From Micromonospora sp. NBC_01740 (GTDB taxonomy: Bacteria; Actinomycetota; Actinomycetes; Mycobacteriales; Micromonosporaceae), in the NCBI RefSeq assembly GCF_035920365.1, contig NZ_CP109150.1, positions 6,200,001 to 6,264,000 of the forward strand: a DNA stretch of 64,000 nt. The letters are read 5' to 3'. This document shows positions 25,415 through 35,539 of this stretch, one piece after another; the stretch's first letter is position 1, and each line of letters opens with the position of its first letter. The notes beneath the pieces are model-generated. The model saw nothing but the letters and a program-made list of their open reading frames with translations, did no database searches and had not been told where the DNA came from. The translations under genes were made by a program, and so were the position numbers.

Positions 25415-28165
25415 ATGCCCACTCCCTTCCTCAACCGTCGACTCCTGCTCAGGTCCGCCGGCGTGGCCGCCGTCGCCGCCACCGGCGGGCCCGTCCTCGG
25501 CGCCGTCACCGGCGGCGACGCGGCAAGCGCCGCCCTGCCCCCGGCCCGGTCCGACATCGGCGTCTCCGCCTACGCGTTCGAGCCCGGCCAGGTCCGGCTG
25601 TCGGCGAGCCGCTGGCAGGAGAACCAGAGCCGCACGCTGAACTACCTGCGGTTCGTCGACGTCGACCGGCTGCTCTACAACTTCCGCGCCAACCACCGCC
25701 TCTCCACGGCCGGCGCCGCGCCGACCGGCGGCTGGGACGCCCCGACGTTTCCGTTCCGCACCCACATGCAGGGACACGTCCTGACCGCCTGGGCCCACGC
25801 CTGGGCGGTGCTCGGGGACGCCACCTGCCGGGACAAGGCGAACCGCATGGTGGCGGAACTGGCCAGGTGCCAGGCCAACAACGCGGCCGCCGGCTTCAAC
25901 ACCGGATACCTGTCCGGCTTCCCGGAGTCGGACTTCACCGCGCTGGAGGCGCGGACGCTGAGCAACGGCAACGTGCCGTACTACTGCATCCACAAGACAC
26001 TCGCCGGGCTGCTCGACGTCTGGCGCCTCGTCGGCAACACCCAGGCCCGCGACGTGCTGCTGGCACTCGCCGGCTGGGTCGACTGGCGCACCGCCCGGCT
26101 CACCACCGCCCAGACGCAGGCCATGCTGGGCACCGAGTTCGGCGGCATGAACGCCGTCCTGGCGGACCTGTACCAGCAGACCGGAACCGCCCGGTGGCTC
26201 ACCGCCGCCCAGCGGTTCGACCACAACGCCGTGTTCAACCCCCTCGCCGCCAACTCCGACCAGCTCAACGGGCTGCACGCCAACACGCAGGTGCCGAAGT
26301 GGATCGGCGCGGCCCGGGAGTTCAAGGCCACCGGCACCACCCGGTACCGGGACATCGCCAGCAACGCCTGGAACATCACCGTCGACGCGCACAGCTACGT
26401 GATCGGCGGCAACAGCCAGGCCGAGCACTTCCGCTCCCCCGACGCCATCGCCGGGTACCTGCGCACCGACACCTGCGAGGCCTGCAACACCTACAACATG
26501 CTGAAGCTGACCCGGGAGCTGTGGCTGCTGGACCCGAACCGGGCCGCCTACTTCGACTTCTACGAGCGGGCGCTGCTCAACCACATGATCGGCCAGCAGA
26601 ACCCGGCCGACGCCCACGGCCACGTCACCTACTTCACGCCGCTGAACCCGGGCGGCCGGCGCGGGGTCGGTCCGGCGTGGGGCGGGGGCACCTGGAGCAC
26701 CGACTACGACTCGTTCTGGTGCTGCCAGGGCACCGGTCTGGAGACCAACACCACGCTGATGGACTCCATCTACTTCCACAACGGCACCACGTTGACGGTG
26801 AACCTGTTCATGCCGTCGGTACTCACCTGGACGCAGCGCGGGATCACGGTCACCCAGAGCACCTCGTACCCGGTCGGCGACACCACCACCCTGACCGTGA
26901 CCGGCTCGGCCGGCGGATCGTGGACGATGCGGATCCGGATCCCCGGATGGACCAGCGGCGCCAGCGTCAGCGTCAACGGCACGCCGCAGAACATCGCCAC
27001 GACCCCCGGCAGCTACGCCAGTCTCACCCGCTCCTGGGCCTCCGGCGACGTGGTCACGGTCCGGCTGCCGATGCGGGTCGTCATGTCGGCCGCCAACGAC
27101 AACGCCGCGGTGCAGGCCGTCACGTACGGCCCGGTGGTGCTCTCCGGCAACTACGGCAACACCGCCCTGAGCGGGTTGCCCGCGCTGAACACCGGTTCGA
27201 TCACGCGTACCAGCACCAGCGCCCTCGCGTTCACCGCCGTCGCCAACGGCGCCACGGTCGGCCTCGGACCCTTCCACGACGCGCACGGGCACAACTACAC
27301 CGTCTACTGGAGCGTCGCCGGCAACGGCGGCGGCAACGCGAGCTTCCGCCTGGTCAACGCGGCCAGCGGCCTGGTGCTCGGCATCCGGGACATGTCCACC
27401 GCCGACGGCGGCCCCGCCCTCCAGTGGGGCGACACCGGCACCGCCGACCACGACTGGCAGCTCCTACCCGGCGGGTCGACGATCCGGCTGCGCAACGTCC
27501 ACAGCGGCAAGGTACTCGGCGTGGAGGGCATGTCCACCGCCGACGACGCCCGCATCGTCCAGTGGGCCGACAACGGCACCGCCGACCACGACTGGACGCC
27601 CGTCGACGTGGGCGACGGCACGCACAAGCTGCGCAACGCGCACACCGGCAAGCTGCTCGCCATCTCCGGCGGCGCCACCGCCCAGGGCGCCCAGGCGGTG
27701 CAGGACCAGGACAACGGCAGCCCGGACAACCAGTGGAGGTTCGTGCCCAACGGCGCCCGCCGGATCCAGAACCTCGCCAGCGGGCTCGTGCTCGGGGTGC
27801 GGGACATGTCCACCACCGACGGCGGCCTCGTCCTCCAGTGGGGCGACACCGGCACCGCCGACCACCTGTGGACCGCGATCGTGGACACCGGCGGCTACCT
27901 GCGGCTGCGCAACTCGCACAGCGGCAGGGTGCTCGGGGTCGAGGGCGGCGCCAGCGCCGCCGGCGCCCGGATCGTGCAGTGGGCCGACAACGGCGCGAAC
28001 GACCACCGGTGGCGGCTGCGGTACGGCGGCAACGGCTACTTCCGCGTCCAGTGCGCCAACGGCGGCCGGGTCCTCGGGGTGAGCGGCGGCTCCGGCAGCC
28101 AGGGCGCGCAGATCGTCCTCGGCACCGACAGCGGGGCCGCCGACCAGCGTTGGCGGTTCGTCTGA
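25415..28165 (+). CDS. Secreted GH127 beta-L-arabinofuranosidase with two ricin-type CBM13 modules
   Basis: A 916-residue protein with a Tat signal (LNRRLLLRSAGVAAVAA). Residues about 45-640 are GH127: DTCEACNTYNMLKL supplies the Glu and Cys zinc ligands, and FWCCQGTGLE the Cys pair that contains the nucleophile, as in HypBA1. Residues 645-916 are two beta-trefoil lectin modules with QW motifs; they share an internal duplication offset by 414 bp. Such enzymes release beta-linked L-arabinofuranose, for example from hydroxyproline-linked oligosaccharides. GGAGG lies 6 bp before the ATG, within the GH43 operon. Confidence 0.92.
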   Translation: MPTPFLNRRLLLRSAGVAAVAATGGPVLGAVTGGDAASAALPPARSDIGVSAYAFEPGQVRLSASRWQENQSRTLNYLRFVDVDRLLYNFRANHRLSTAGAAPTGGWDAPTFPFRTHMQGHVLTAWAHAWAVLGDATCRDKANRMVAELARCQANNAAAGFNTGYLSGFPESDFTALEARTLSNGNVPYYCIHKTLAGLLDVWRLVGNTQARDVLLALAGWVDWRTARLTTAQTQAMLGTEFGGMNAVLADLYQQTGTARWLTAAQRFDHNAVFNPLAANSDQLNGLHANTQVPKWIGAAREFKATGTTRYRDIASNAWNITVDAHSYVIGGNSQAEHFRSPDAIAGYLRTDTCEACNTYNMLKLTRELWLLDPNRAAYFDFYERALLNHMIGQQNPADAHGHVTYFTPLNPGGRRGVGPAWGGGTWSTDYDSFWCCQGTGLETNTTLMDSIYFHNGTTLTVNLFMPSVLTWTQRGITVTQSTSYPVGDTTTLTVTGSAGGSWTMRIRIPGWTSGASVSVNGTPQNIATTPGSYASLTRSWASGDVVTVRLPMRVVMSAANDNAAVQAVTYGPVVLSGNYGNTALSGLPALNTGSITRTSTSALAFTAVANGATVGLGPFHDAHGHNYTVYWSVAGNGGGNASFRLVNAASGLVLGIRDMSTADGGPALQWGDTGTADHDWQLLPGGSTIRLRNVHSGKVLGVEGMSTADDARIVQWADNGTADHDWTPVDVGDGTHKLRNAHTGKLLAISGGATAQGAQAVQDQDNGSPDNQWRFVPNGARRIQNLASGLVLGVRDMSTTDGGLVLQWGDTGTADHLWTAIVDTGGYLRLRNSHSGRVLGVEGGASAAGARIVQWADNGANDHRWRLRYGGNGYFRVQCANGGRVLGVSGGSGSQGAQIVLGTDSGAADQRWRFV
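27389..27871 (+). repeat. Internal duplication in the GH127 lectin region
   Basis: The 68-bp block from 27389 recurs from 27803 with few differences (DMSTADGG...QWGDTGTADH against DMSTTDGG...QWGDTGTADH). The 414-bp offset equals 138 residues, one trefoil, so the second lectin module arose by tandem duplication of the first. Confidence 0.75.
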
Positions 28166-28193
28166 ACCGTGTCGCGAGGACCTCCACCCGGCC

Positions 28194-29201
28194 CTAACGG
28201 CGCGGCGGCGCCCCGACGCTGCGGCGGGCGACCAGGCTCGGTGCGACCGTCTGCCGAAGCGGGCCGACGACCTGCGACGACTCGATCTGGGCGAGCAGCA
28301 GGTCCAGGCTCGCCCGGGCGACCGCGGCGAAGTCGGGACGCACGGTGGTCAGCGGCGGGATGAAGTACGCCGCCTCGGGCACGTCGTCGAAGCCGACCAC
28401 GCTGATGTCGTCCGGCACCCGCAGGCCGTGCTCGTGCAGCGCCCGCAGCACGCCCAGCGCCAGGTGGTCGTTGGCGGTGAACACCGCGGTGACCTCCGGT
28501 ATCCGGGCGAGCATCTGCCCGCACCGGTAGCCGGCCGCCGCGGACCAGTCCGCCGGGATCAGCGGCGGCGCCTCGGCACCCGCCGACCGCAGGGCCTCCC
28601 GCCACCCCTCGATGCGGCCCGCGCTGTCGAACCAGTCGGGCGGGCCAGACACGTGCCAGACCGTCCGGTGCCCGGCGTCGAGGAGATGCTGCGTGGCGGC
28701 GCGGGCACCGGCGACCTGGTCGACCGTCACCAGCGGAATCGGCCGCCGCGGGTCGCCGTCGACGGTTACCAGGGGTACGTCCTTCGGCAGCCGTCCGAGC
28801 GCCTCCCCGGCCGACTCGACGGGCGCGATCACCACGATGCCGGCGACCCGGTGCGCGAGGTGCCGCTCCACCGCCGCGGAGATGGACTGGTGGTCGAGGT
28901 CGCTGACGCTGCCGACGCTGACCGCGAAGCCCGCCTCGGCGGCCGCCTGTTCCAGGGCGGTCAGCAGCGAGGCCGGGCCGAAGAGGGTGGTGTTCTGCGC
29001 GACCACCCCGATCACCTGGGACCGGCCGGTGACCAGTGCCCGCGCGGCCCGGTTGGGCCGGTAGCCCAGCTCGGTGATCGCCGCCTGGACGCGCAGCCGG
29101 GTCTGCTCGCGCACGTTGGGGTGCCCGTTGAGGACCCGGGACACCGTCTGGTGGGAGACGCCGGCGAGGCGAGCCACGTCCGTCATCGCGGGACTGCGCA
29201 C
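28194..29201 (-). CDS. LacI-family regulator, likely controller of the arabinose regulon
   Basis: A 335-residue regulator. The HTH is MTDVARLAGVSHQTVSRVLNGHPNV, followed by the hinge GYRPNRAARALVTGR and a periplasmic-binding-protein fold (VTVDGDPRRPIPLVTVDQ, FTANDHLALGVLRAL, ISVVGFDDVPEA). GTG 29201 is chosen (GAGG 5 bp upstream); ATG 29186 is the alternative. It is the only regulator among the arabinan genes, and LacI-type palindromes precede nearly every transcription unit there, so it probably represses them all and responds to an arabinose-derived sugar. It converges on the GH127 gene. The 296 bp upstream hold no clear operator or gene. Confidence 0.92.
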   Translation of the reverse strand: MRSPAMTDVARLAGVSHQTVSRVLNGHPNVREQTRLRVQAAITELGYRPNRAARALVTGRSQVIGVVAQNTTLFGPASLLTALEQAAAEAGFAVSVGSVSDLDHQSISAAVERHLAHRVAGIVVIAPVESAGEALGRLPKDVPLVTVDGDPRRPIPLVTVDQVAGARAATQHLLDAGHRTVWHVSGPPDWFDSAGRIEGWREALRSAGAEAPPLIPADWSAAAGYRCGQMLARIPEVTAVFTANDHLALGVLRALHEHGLRVPDDISVVGFDDVPEAAYFIPPLTTVRPDFAAVARASLDLLLAQIESSQVVGPLRQTVAPSLVARRSVGAPPRR

Positions 29202-29497
29202 GGCCACCTCACTTCCCCGCCTGCCCGTCGACGATCGCACACGTCGTCGTCGACGGGAGCGGCCATCGTGTTGCTGCCTCCGCCACGGCGACGTGTGCCG
29301 GGTGACCGGTGGAAACGCCGACAGTCTACGCCAGTCGTCCCGTCGGTCAGGGTGCGGCTGAGCCGGCACACCAGACGGGACTGCTGGCGGCGCGCGCCCC
29401 GGGGCGGAAGGGGTTTCCGATGGTTCCCCGCACCCCACCCCGGACCATTCGCCGTACGATCCTCAGGCTCTCGTACGCCTGGGAACGGTGACCGGTG

Positions 29498-31582
29498 TCA
29501 TGGTGTCGTCAGGGTGAACCGGCGCACCGTCACCTGGCCGCCCAACGACTGGGTGGCGTAGTTGAAGATGCCGAACCGGTATCCCATGAAGAACTGCCAG
29601 GCGTTGTTGAGGGTCAGGGCGTTGCCCAGCGGGACGAACGTGACCCCGTCGGTGCTGTACGAGAACCTCGCCTGGCGACCCGAGCCGGGCCGGATGTCGG
29701 CGTTGGCGCGCAACCAGATCCGCCCGCCGGACACCGGCGCGCTGGCGATCTCGGTTCCGGTGCCGGTGGTGTTCCAGTTGTCGGTGCCCATGGTCAGGCC
29801 GTTGGTCATGACCACCCGCGTGGCCCCGTTCTCGCGCTTGACGCCGATCCACGCCGAGGTGTCGCGCAGCATCGCCAGCCCGGTCCGGTCGCCGTCGCGC
29901 ATCGTGGAGTAGTCCAGTTCGATGGTGCCCGTCGAGGTCGGACCCTGGATCCGATGGGTCACCGTGTTGCGCGCCCGGTAGAGGTCGTTGGTCACCGTCG
30001 CGGTCTGCAGGCGCAGCCCGTTGTTCACCGACCACCGGCTGTTGTCCGGGTTGTGGTTCCACTCGTACTGGACGCCGAGGGTGGTGCCGGGGAAGGTGTC
30101 GGTCCCGGTGAGCGGCTTGACCGGACGCGACGGCAGCGGGTTGGGGTAGTTGACGCCCCAGGAGCCGTTGACCGCCTGCACCTGGGGCCAACCGTCGCTG
30201 GTCCAGGTGATGGGGGCCAGCGTCGGCATCCGGCCGCCGGGGTACGCGTCGGTGAACGCCATGTAGTACCAGCCCCCGTTCTGGGTCTGCACCAGTCCGC
30301 CCTGGTGCGGCACCCCACCGCCGGAGATCGGACCCGGCATGTTGAGCAGCACCTGTCGCTGCTCGTACGGACCGAACGGGCCGTTCGTCGACTTCAGCAC
30401 GTACTGGCCGTTGGCCGGGCGGGTGAGCCAGATGTAGTAGGCACCGTTGCGCTTGTAGAAGCGCGCTCCCTCCAGCGTGCCGATGCTCGACGGTGTCTGG
30501 TACACCTGCTGGGCCCGCACCTGGGTACGTCCGTCCGGCGACAGCTGGGCCACGCTGATCGTGCCGTTGCCGTACGCGACGTACATGGTGTCGTTGTCGT
30601 CGACGAGCATCCCGGCGTCGTAGTAGCAGTTGGGGATGGTGGTGTGGCGGCTCCACGTGCCGTCGACGGCGGACGCGGTGTAGATGTGCGTCTGGGCGAA
30701 GTCGATGCAGCCGGCCCAGTAGAAGGTGCGGTTGCTCGGCCGGTAGTTCAGCGTGGAGGCCCAGATGCCGTCGACGTACCCGTGGCTGCCGTTGGCCAGG
30801 TCGTACTTCGTGCCGAAGTCCAGCCGGGGCACCGAGTGCCCGGCGAACTCCCAGTTCACCAGGTCCCACGACCGCAGCACGGGGGCGCCGGGCGAGTAGT
30901 GCATGGTGGAGGCCGACATGTAGTAGACGTCGCCGACCCGGATGATGTCGACGTCGGCGAAGTCCTGCCAGACGACCGGGTTGCTGAAGGTGCCACCGGG
31001 GTTGCCGCTGTCGCCGACGCGGACCAGCTGCCACTGCTGATGGCCACCGTTGAAGTCGTCGTACTGCACGATGTTGCCGCCGTCAGCGGTGGAGGCGTTC
31101 TGCACCTCGACCACCTTGTTCGAGTTCCGGTTGATCAACCGCACGTACCCGTCGGCTGAGTCCGCCAGCCGGAACTGCTGGTTCGTCCCGTTGCCGTCGC
31201 TCCACTGCACGATGCTGGCGCCGTTGGCCGTGGAGAAGTTGTAGACGTCGAGCACCTTGCCCGAGTGGCGGGACTTCAACCGGTAGTACCCGCCGCCGGA
31301 GTCGACGAACTGCCACTGCTGCCCGTTGCCGTTGTTGCGCGGCCACTGCGTGATCCGCGCCCCGTCGTTCGTGGCCCCGTTGTACAGGTCCAGCACCTTG
31401 CCACTGTTGCGATTCACCAACACGTACCACGCGCTGGTGTCCACCGTCGCCGCCGAAACCGGCCCCGGAGACACCGCGACGAGCCCGCTCGCCGCGAGCA
31501 CCGCGACCACCGCGGCCGAGACACGCGACAACCAACCACGCCGTCGGGGCACAGCCCGCGAGGGCCCACCAATGGCAACCAT
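29498..31582 (-). CDS. Secreted ricin-type lectin + GH43 arabinosidase/xylosidase
   Basis: A 694-residue protein with a Sec signal (LSRVSAAVVAVLAASGLVAV ending VSAA). Residues about 48-190 are a CBM13 trefoil (NRNSGKVLDLYN, QQWQF). Residues about 205-490 are the GH43 propeller: DVDIIRVGDVYYMSASTMH gives the Asp base and SIGTLEGARFYKRNGAYYI the Glu acid. Residues 510-694 form the beta-sandwich domain usual in long GH43 enzymes. GGAGGATC precedes the ATG. Its lectin half and its upstream site closely match those of the GH62 gene. It probably acts on arabinoxylan side chains; exact specificity unknown. Confidence 0.9.
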   Translation of the reverse strand: MVAIGGPSRAVPRRRGWLSRVSAAVVAVLAASGLVAVSPGPVSAATVDTSAWYVLVNRNSGKVLDLYNGATNDGARITQWPRNNGNGQQWQFVDSGGGYYRLKSRHSGKVLDVYNFSTANGASIVQWSDGNGTNQQFRLADSADGYVRLINRNSNKVVEVQNASTADGGNIVQYDDFNGGHQQWQLVRVGDSGNPGGTFSNPVVWQDFADVDIIRVGDVYYMSASTMHYSPGAPVLRSWDLVNWEFAGHSVPRLDFGTKYDLANGSHGYVDGIWASTLNYRPSNRTFYWAGCIDFAQTHIYTASAVDGTWSRHTTIPNCYYDAGMLVDDNDTMYVAYGNGTISVAQLSPDGRTQVRAQQVYQTPSSIGTLEGARFYKRNGAYYIWLTRPANGQYVLKSTNGPFGPYEQRQVLLNMPGPISGGGVPHQGGLVQTQNGGWYYMAFTDAYPGGRMPTLAPITWTSDGWPQVQAVNGSWGVNYPNPLPSRPVKPLTGTDTFPGTTLGVQYEWNHNPDNSRWSVNNGLRLQTATVTNDLYRARNTVTHRIQGPTSTGTIELDYSTMRDGDRTGLAMLRDTSAWIGVKRENGATRVVMTNGLTMGTDNWNTTGTGTEIASAPVSGGRIWLRANADIRPGSGRQARFSYSTDGVTFVPLGNALTLNNAWQFFMGYRFGIFNYATQSLGGQVTVRRFTLTTP

Positions 31583-31950
31583 GATCCTCCTTCGAGAGCG
31601 CTGACACGATCCGGATTCCGTCGGGGAGCGTCACCCGGGCGCCTGCGACCACCGCGGCGATCGGCCATCTCGAATGTGATCGCTCACAGCCGTGCCACCG
31701 TCATGACGCACAGAGTCGCACGACCCCGGCAAGGAGGTCTTCGGCCGGCATGCCCCCGTGGAGGCCGATCGACCCATCCATCGACTGTGAGCGATAACAT
31801 GGCGTTCGTCAAGACGTCACGCATGAGCCGGGACAGCGACCGGAACGCCGACGGGGGCCCTCCCGGCACGGGAGGACCACCCGGGGCCACCGACGGAACC
31901 GACCAGCGGGCCAGGCCGAGGGCGCGCTGGTGGTTGCCCTCCTGCGCGGG
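31583..31950. promoter_or_regulatory. Regulatory region with two operator-like sites
   Basis: TGTGATCGCTCACA (31675-31688) and TGTGAGCGATAACA (31786-31799) lie upstream of the minus-strand GH43 gene. On that strand TTGACG (31812-31807) is 17 bp from the weak -10 CACAGT inside the second site. The remaining sequence to the araA stop is non-coding. Confidence 0.65.
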
Positions 31951-33453
31951 TCAGAACCCCCGGGCGAGGCGGTAGTAGGCCTGGTTCCACCGGATCTCGT
32001 TGGCGAAGCGGCGGGGCTCGGTGTGCTCGTCGATGACGACCAGCTCGGTGCGTACCATCTCGGCCAGGTCGTGCAGCTCCTCGACGCCCACCGCCTGGGA
32101 CAGCACGGTGTGGTGCGGGGCGCCGGCGGTGATCCAGGCCTCCGCCGAGCCGGCCAGGTGCGGGCGGGGCCGCCACACCGCCCGGGCGACCGGCAGCCGG
32201 CGCAGCGGGTGCGGCGGCGCCACCACGTCGACCTCGTTGGCCACCAGGCGGAAGCGCTCCCCCATGTCCGCGAGACCGAGCACCACCGCCGGGCCGGGCG
32301 CGGCGTCGAACACCAGCCTGACCGGGTCCTCGCGGCCGCCGATGCTCAGCGGGTGGACCTCGACCTTCGGGGTGTCACCGGCGATCGTCGGGCAGACCTC
32401 GAGCATGTGGGCGCCGAGCACCAGCTCGTCGCCCGGCGTCAGGTCGTAGGTGTAGTCCTCCATGAAGGACGTCCCACCCTCGACCCCGACCGCCATCGCC
32501 TTGAGCGAGTGCACCAGCACCGAGGTCTTCCAGTCGCCCTCGCCGCCGAAGCCGTAGCCGTCGGCCATGAGTCGCTGCACGGCGATGCCGGGCAGTTGGC
32601 GCAGACCGCCGAGGTCCTCGAAGTTCGTGGTGAAGGCCCGGAAGCCGCCCTCCTCGAGGAACGCGCGCAGGCCGAGTTCGAGGCGCGCGGCGTAGCGCAG
32701 CGAGTCGTGTCGCTCCCCGCCGGGCCGCAGCTGCGGGTCGACCCGGAAGGTGTCGTCGTACTCCTTGACCAGGTCGTCGATCTGCGCGTCGGCCACCTGG
32801 TCGACGACCGCGACGAGATCGTTGACGCCGTACGTGTTGACCGAGACGCCGAAGCGCAGCTCCGCCTCGACCTTGTCGCCCTCGGTCACGGCGACGTCGC
32901 GCATGTTGTCGCCGAAGCGGGCCAGCCGCAGCGACCGCATCGCCGAGTAGCCGAGCGCGGCCCGGGCCCAGGCGCCGACCCGGGCGGTCACCCGGGGGTC
33001 GCTGACGTGCCCGGCGACGGTCTTGCGGGCGACGCCGAGCCGGGTCTGGATGAAGCCGAACTCGCGGTCGCCGTGCGCGGCCTGGTTCAGGTTCATGAAG
33101 TCCATGTCGATCTCGTCCCAGGGCAGCAGGACGTTGGCCTGGGTGTGCAGGTGCAGCAGCGGCGTCCGCAGGGCGTCCAGGCCGGCGATCCACATCTTGG
33201 CCGGCGAGAAGGTGTGCATCCAGGCGATCACCCCGACCACACCCTGCGCGGCGGCGTCCCGACAGGCCTTGAGGATGTCGGCGCTGGAGGTCAGGACCGG
33301 CTTCCAGACCACCCGGACGGGGATCCCCGGCGCGTCGTCGAGCTGCGCGGCGATCTGCCGGGACTGCTCGGCGACCTGCCGGAGGGTGTCCTCGCCGTAC
33401 AGTCCCTGGCTTCCGGTGAGGAACCAGACCTCGGGTTGGGGGTGCGTTGCCAT
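31951..33453 (-). CDS. araA: L-arabinose isomerase
   Basis: A 500-residue cytosolic enzyme converting L-arabinose to L-ribulose, full length for the family. It begins [20 protein letters not shown]. Recognisable active-site segments are [13 protein letters not shown] and [10 protein letters not shown] (metal-binding Glu pair), with His in [16 protein letters not shown] precedes the ATG. It is the last gene of the long ara operon, 26 bp after the second permease gene, rather than being next to araB and araD. Confidence 0.97.
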   Translation of the reverse strand: MATHPQPEVWFLTGSQGLYGEDTLRQVAEQSRQIAAQLDDAPGIPVRVVWKPVLTSSADILKACRDAAAQGVVGVIAWMHTFSPAKMWIAGLDALRTPLLHLHTQANVLLPWDEIDMDFMNLNQAAHGDREFGFIQTRLGVARKTVAGHVSDPRVTARVGAWARAALGYSAMRSLRLARFGDNMRDVAVTEGDKVEAELRFGVSVNTYGVNDLVAVVDQVADAQIDDLVKEYDDTFRVDPQLRPGGERHDSLRYAARLELGLRAFLEEGGFRAFTTNFEDLGGLRQLPGIAVQRLMADGYGFGGEGDWKTSVLVHSLKAMAVGVEGGTSFMEDYTYDLTPGDELVLGAHMLEVCPTIAGDTPKVEVHPLSIGGREDPVRLVFDAAPGPAVVLGLADMGERFRLVANEVDVVAPPHPLRRLPVARAVWRPRPHLAGSAEAWITAGAPHHTVLSQAVGVEELHDLAEMVRTELVVIDEHTEPRRFANEIRWNQAYYRLARGF

Positions 33454-33479
33454 GCAGTTGCCTTCCGCGAGATGGGCGG

Positions 33480-34472
33480 TCACTTGAAGCGGATGCCGAT
33501 GAGGCGCTGGAGGAGGATGAAGGCGAAGAGCAGGCCACCGATCACGATCCTCGTCCACCAGGAGTTCAGGCTCCCGTCGAAGGTGATCAGGGTCTGGATC
33601 ACGCCCAGCACCAGCACACCCAGCACGGTGCCGAAGACGTAGCCGGACCCGCCGGTGAGCACGGTGCCGCCGATGACGACAGCCGCGATCACGTCCAGTT
33701 CCATGCCGATGGCGATCAGCGGTGCGCCGGAGAGCGTGTAGAACGACAGCAGGATGCCGCCGATAGCCGAACAGAGGCCGCTGACCGTGTAGACGGCGAT
33801 TCGGGTACGCCCCACCGGCAGGCCCATCAGCAGCGCCGACTGGGGGTTGCCGCCGATCGCGTACACGGTGCGGCCGAAGCGGGTGTACGCCAGCACGTAC
33901 GCGGCGACCAGCACCACCGCGAACGCGATCAGCACGATGATCGACACGAAGTTGCCGCGCGGGTCGCCGATGCGCTCCTGCGACACGGCCGTCCAGAAGC
34001 CGTCGGTGATGGGGATGGACGCGTCGCTGATGAACGTGCACATGCCCCGGGCGAAGAACATCCCGGCGAGGGTGACGATGAACGGTTGGATCTCGAAGAA
34101 GTGGATCGCGCAGCCCATCAGGAACCCGAGCGTCGGGCCGATCAGCAGCGCGACGACCAGCACCAGGGCCGCGGGCAGACCGTCCTGGAGCAGCGACGCC
34201 GACACCATGGCGGTCATCGCGACGACGGAGCCGACCGACAGGTCGATGCCGCCGGTGAGGATCACGAAGGTCATGCCGACCGCGACGACCAGCAGGAAGC
34301 CGTTGTCGATGAAGACGTTGAAGACGACCTGGACGTTGGAGAACGCCCGGTACTGGGACACGCCGACGCCGTACATGACCAGCAGCAGGGCGAGGGTGGC
34401 CAGGACCGGGACGTGCCGTCGGGGCACCCTGGGTCGCCAGGCACGGCCGGTGGTCAGTGACGTGCTGCTCAT
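33480..34472 (-). CDS. Sugar ABC transporter permease (CUT2, YjfF-like)
   Basis: A 330-residue integral membrane protein with about nine hydrophobic segments and the CUT2 signature [18 protein letters not shown]. It pairs with the next permease and the double-cassette ATPase to import a monosaccharide. The resemblance is to the galactofuranose importer subunit YjfF; context makes L-arabinose the likely substrate. Its ATG overlaps the preceding permease stop by 4 bp. Confidence 0.93.
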   Translation of the reverse strand: MSSTSLTTGRAWRPRVPRRHVPVLATLALLLVMYGVGVSQYRAFSNVQVVFNVFIDNGFLLVVAVGMTFVILTGGIDLSVGSVVAMTAMVSASLLQDGLPAALVLVVALLIGPTLGFLMGCAIHFFEIQPFIVTLAGMFFARGMCTFISDASIPITDGFWTAVSQERIGDPRGNFVSIIVLIAFAVVLVAAYVLAYTRFGRTVYAIGGNPQSALLMGLPVGRTRIAVYTVSGLCSAIGGILLSFYTLSGAPLIAIGMELDVIAAVVIGGTVLTGGSGYVFGTVLGVLVLGVIQTLITFDGSLNSWWTRIVIGGLLFAFILLQRLIGIRFK

Positions 34473-35539
34473 GCCGGCACCTGCTCCTTCTCCCGCCGCC
34501 GCGCCGTGGGCCCGGGCGTGGTGCCGCGACGGCGGCGGCTGAACCTGGCCCGGAACGCCGGCGCCTGGATGAGGCAGACGGCGATGACGACGACCGCCTT
34601 GAACAGCAGGGCCGTCTGCGGCGAGATGTTCATGGCGTACACCGAGGTGGTGAGGGTCTGGATGATCAGCGCGCCGAGGATGGTGCCGCCGAGGGAGAAC
34701 CGGCCACCGGCGAGTGAGGTGCCGCCGATGACCACCGCGAGGATCGCGTCGAGCTCCACCCAGAGGCCGGCGGCGTTGCCGTCGGCGCTGGACACGTTCG
34801 CCGTCATCATGAACCCGGCGACCGCGGCGCAGGCGGCGCTGAGCACGTACACGAGGAAGACGACGCGGCTGGATCGGATGCCGGCCAGCCGGCTCGCCTC
34901 GGCGTTGCCGCCGACCGACTCGACGATCAGACCGAGCGCGGTACGCCGGGTGAAGGCGGCGATGAGCAGGGCCGCCGCGAGGGCGATGAAGACGGCCAGC
35001 GGCAGGGTCAGGAAGTGCCCGAGCCCGATCGCCCGGTACGGCCCGGAGTTGATCGTGATGATCTGGCCCTCGGTGACCAGTTGCGCGAGCCCTCGGCCGG
35101 CCACCATGAGGATCAGCGTGGCGATGATGGGCTGGATGCCGATGACGGCGACCAGCACCCCGTTCCAGGCGCCGAGCGCGAGCGCGGCGCCGAAGGCCAG
35201 CGCGAGCGCCGTGAGTACGGTCGCCGGGCTGTTCTGGTCGGGCGCCTCGCTGATGTGGAGGCAGGCGATGGCGCCGCTGATGGCACAGAGCGATCCGACG
35301 GAGAGGTCGATGCCGCCGGTGGCGATGACGAGGGTCATGCCCAGCGCCACCAGCATCAGCGGTGCGCTCAGCCGGAGGATGTCGACCGGGGTGCCGTAGA
35401 GGTGCCCGTTCTTGACCTCGATGGAGAGGAAGCCGGGCCGGTAGATCGTGTTGGCCAGGATCATGACCACCAGCACGAGCACCGGCCAGAACAGGCGGTG
35501 GCCGGTAAGCGGGCGGAGGCGGTCGGCGACGGCGTTCAC
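34469..35539 (-). CDS. Sugar ABC transporter permease (CUT2, YtfT-like)
   Basis: A 356-residue membrane protein with the CUT2 motif [20 protein letters not shown] and a basic C-terminal tail. It starts with GTG 35539, overlapping the ATPase stop (GTGA). Two different permeases plus one fused ATPase is the arrangement of the Ytf/Yjf galactofuranose transporter. Confidence 0.93.
   Translation of the reverse strand: MNAVADRLRPLTGHRLFWPVLVLVVMILANTIYRPGFLSIEVKNGHLYGTPVDILRLSAPLMLVALGMTLVIATGGIDLSVGSLCAISGAIACLHISEAPDQNSPATVLTALALAFGAALALGAWNGVLVAVIGIQPIIATLILMVAGRGLAQLVTEGQIITINSGPYRAIGLGHFLTLPLAVFIALAAALLIAAFTRRTALGLIVESVGGNAEASRLAGIRSSRVVFLVYVLSAACAAVAGFMMTANVSSADGNAAGLWVELDAILAVVIGGTSLAGGRFSLGGTILGALIIQTLTTSVYAMNISPQTALLFKAVVVIAVCLIQAPAFRARFSRRRRGTTPGPTARRREKEQVPA

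Noticed and set aside
27380..28165. Regular direct repeats that could suggest a CRISPR array
   Set aside because: The repeats encode QW motifs of ricin trefoils, are in frame and diverged; there are no spacers of uniform size and no cas genes.
25867..28197. 776-codon plus-strand frame inside GH127
   Set aside because: Shifted-frame shadow of the GH127 gene with Arg/His/Pro-rich sequence and no recognisable motif.
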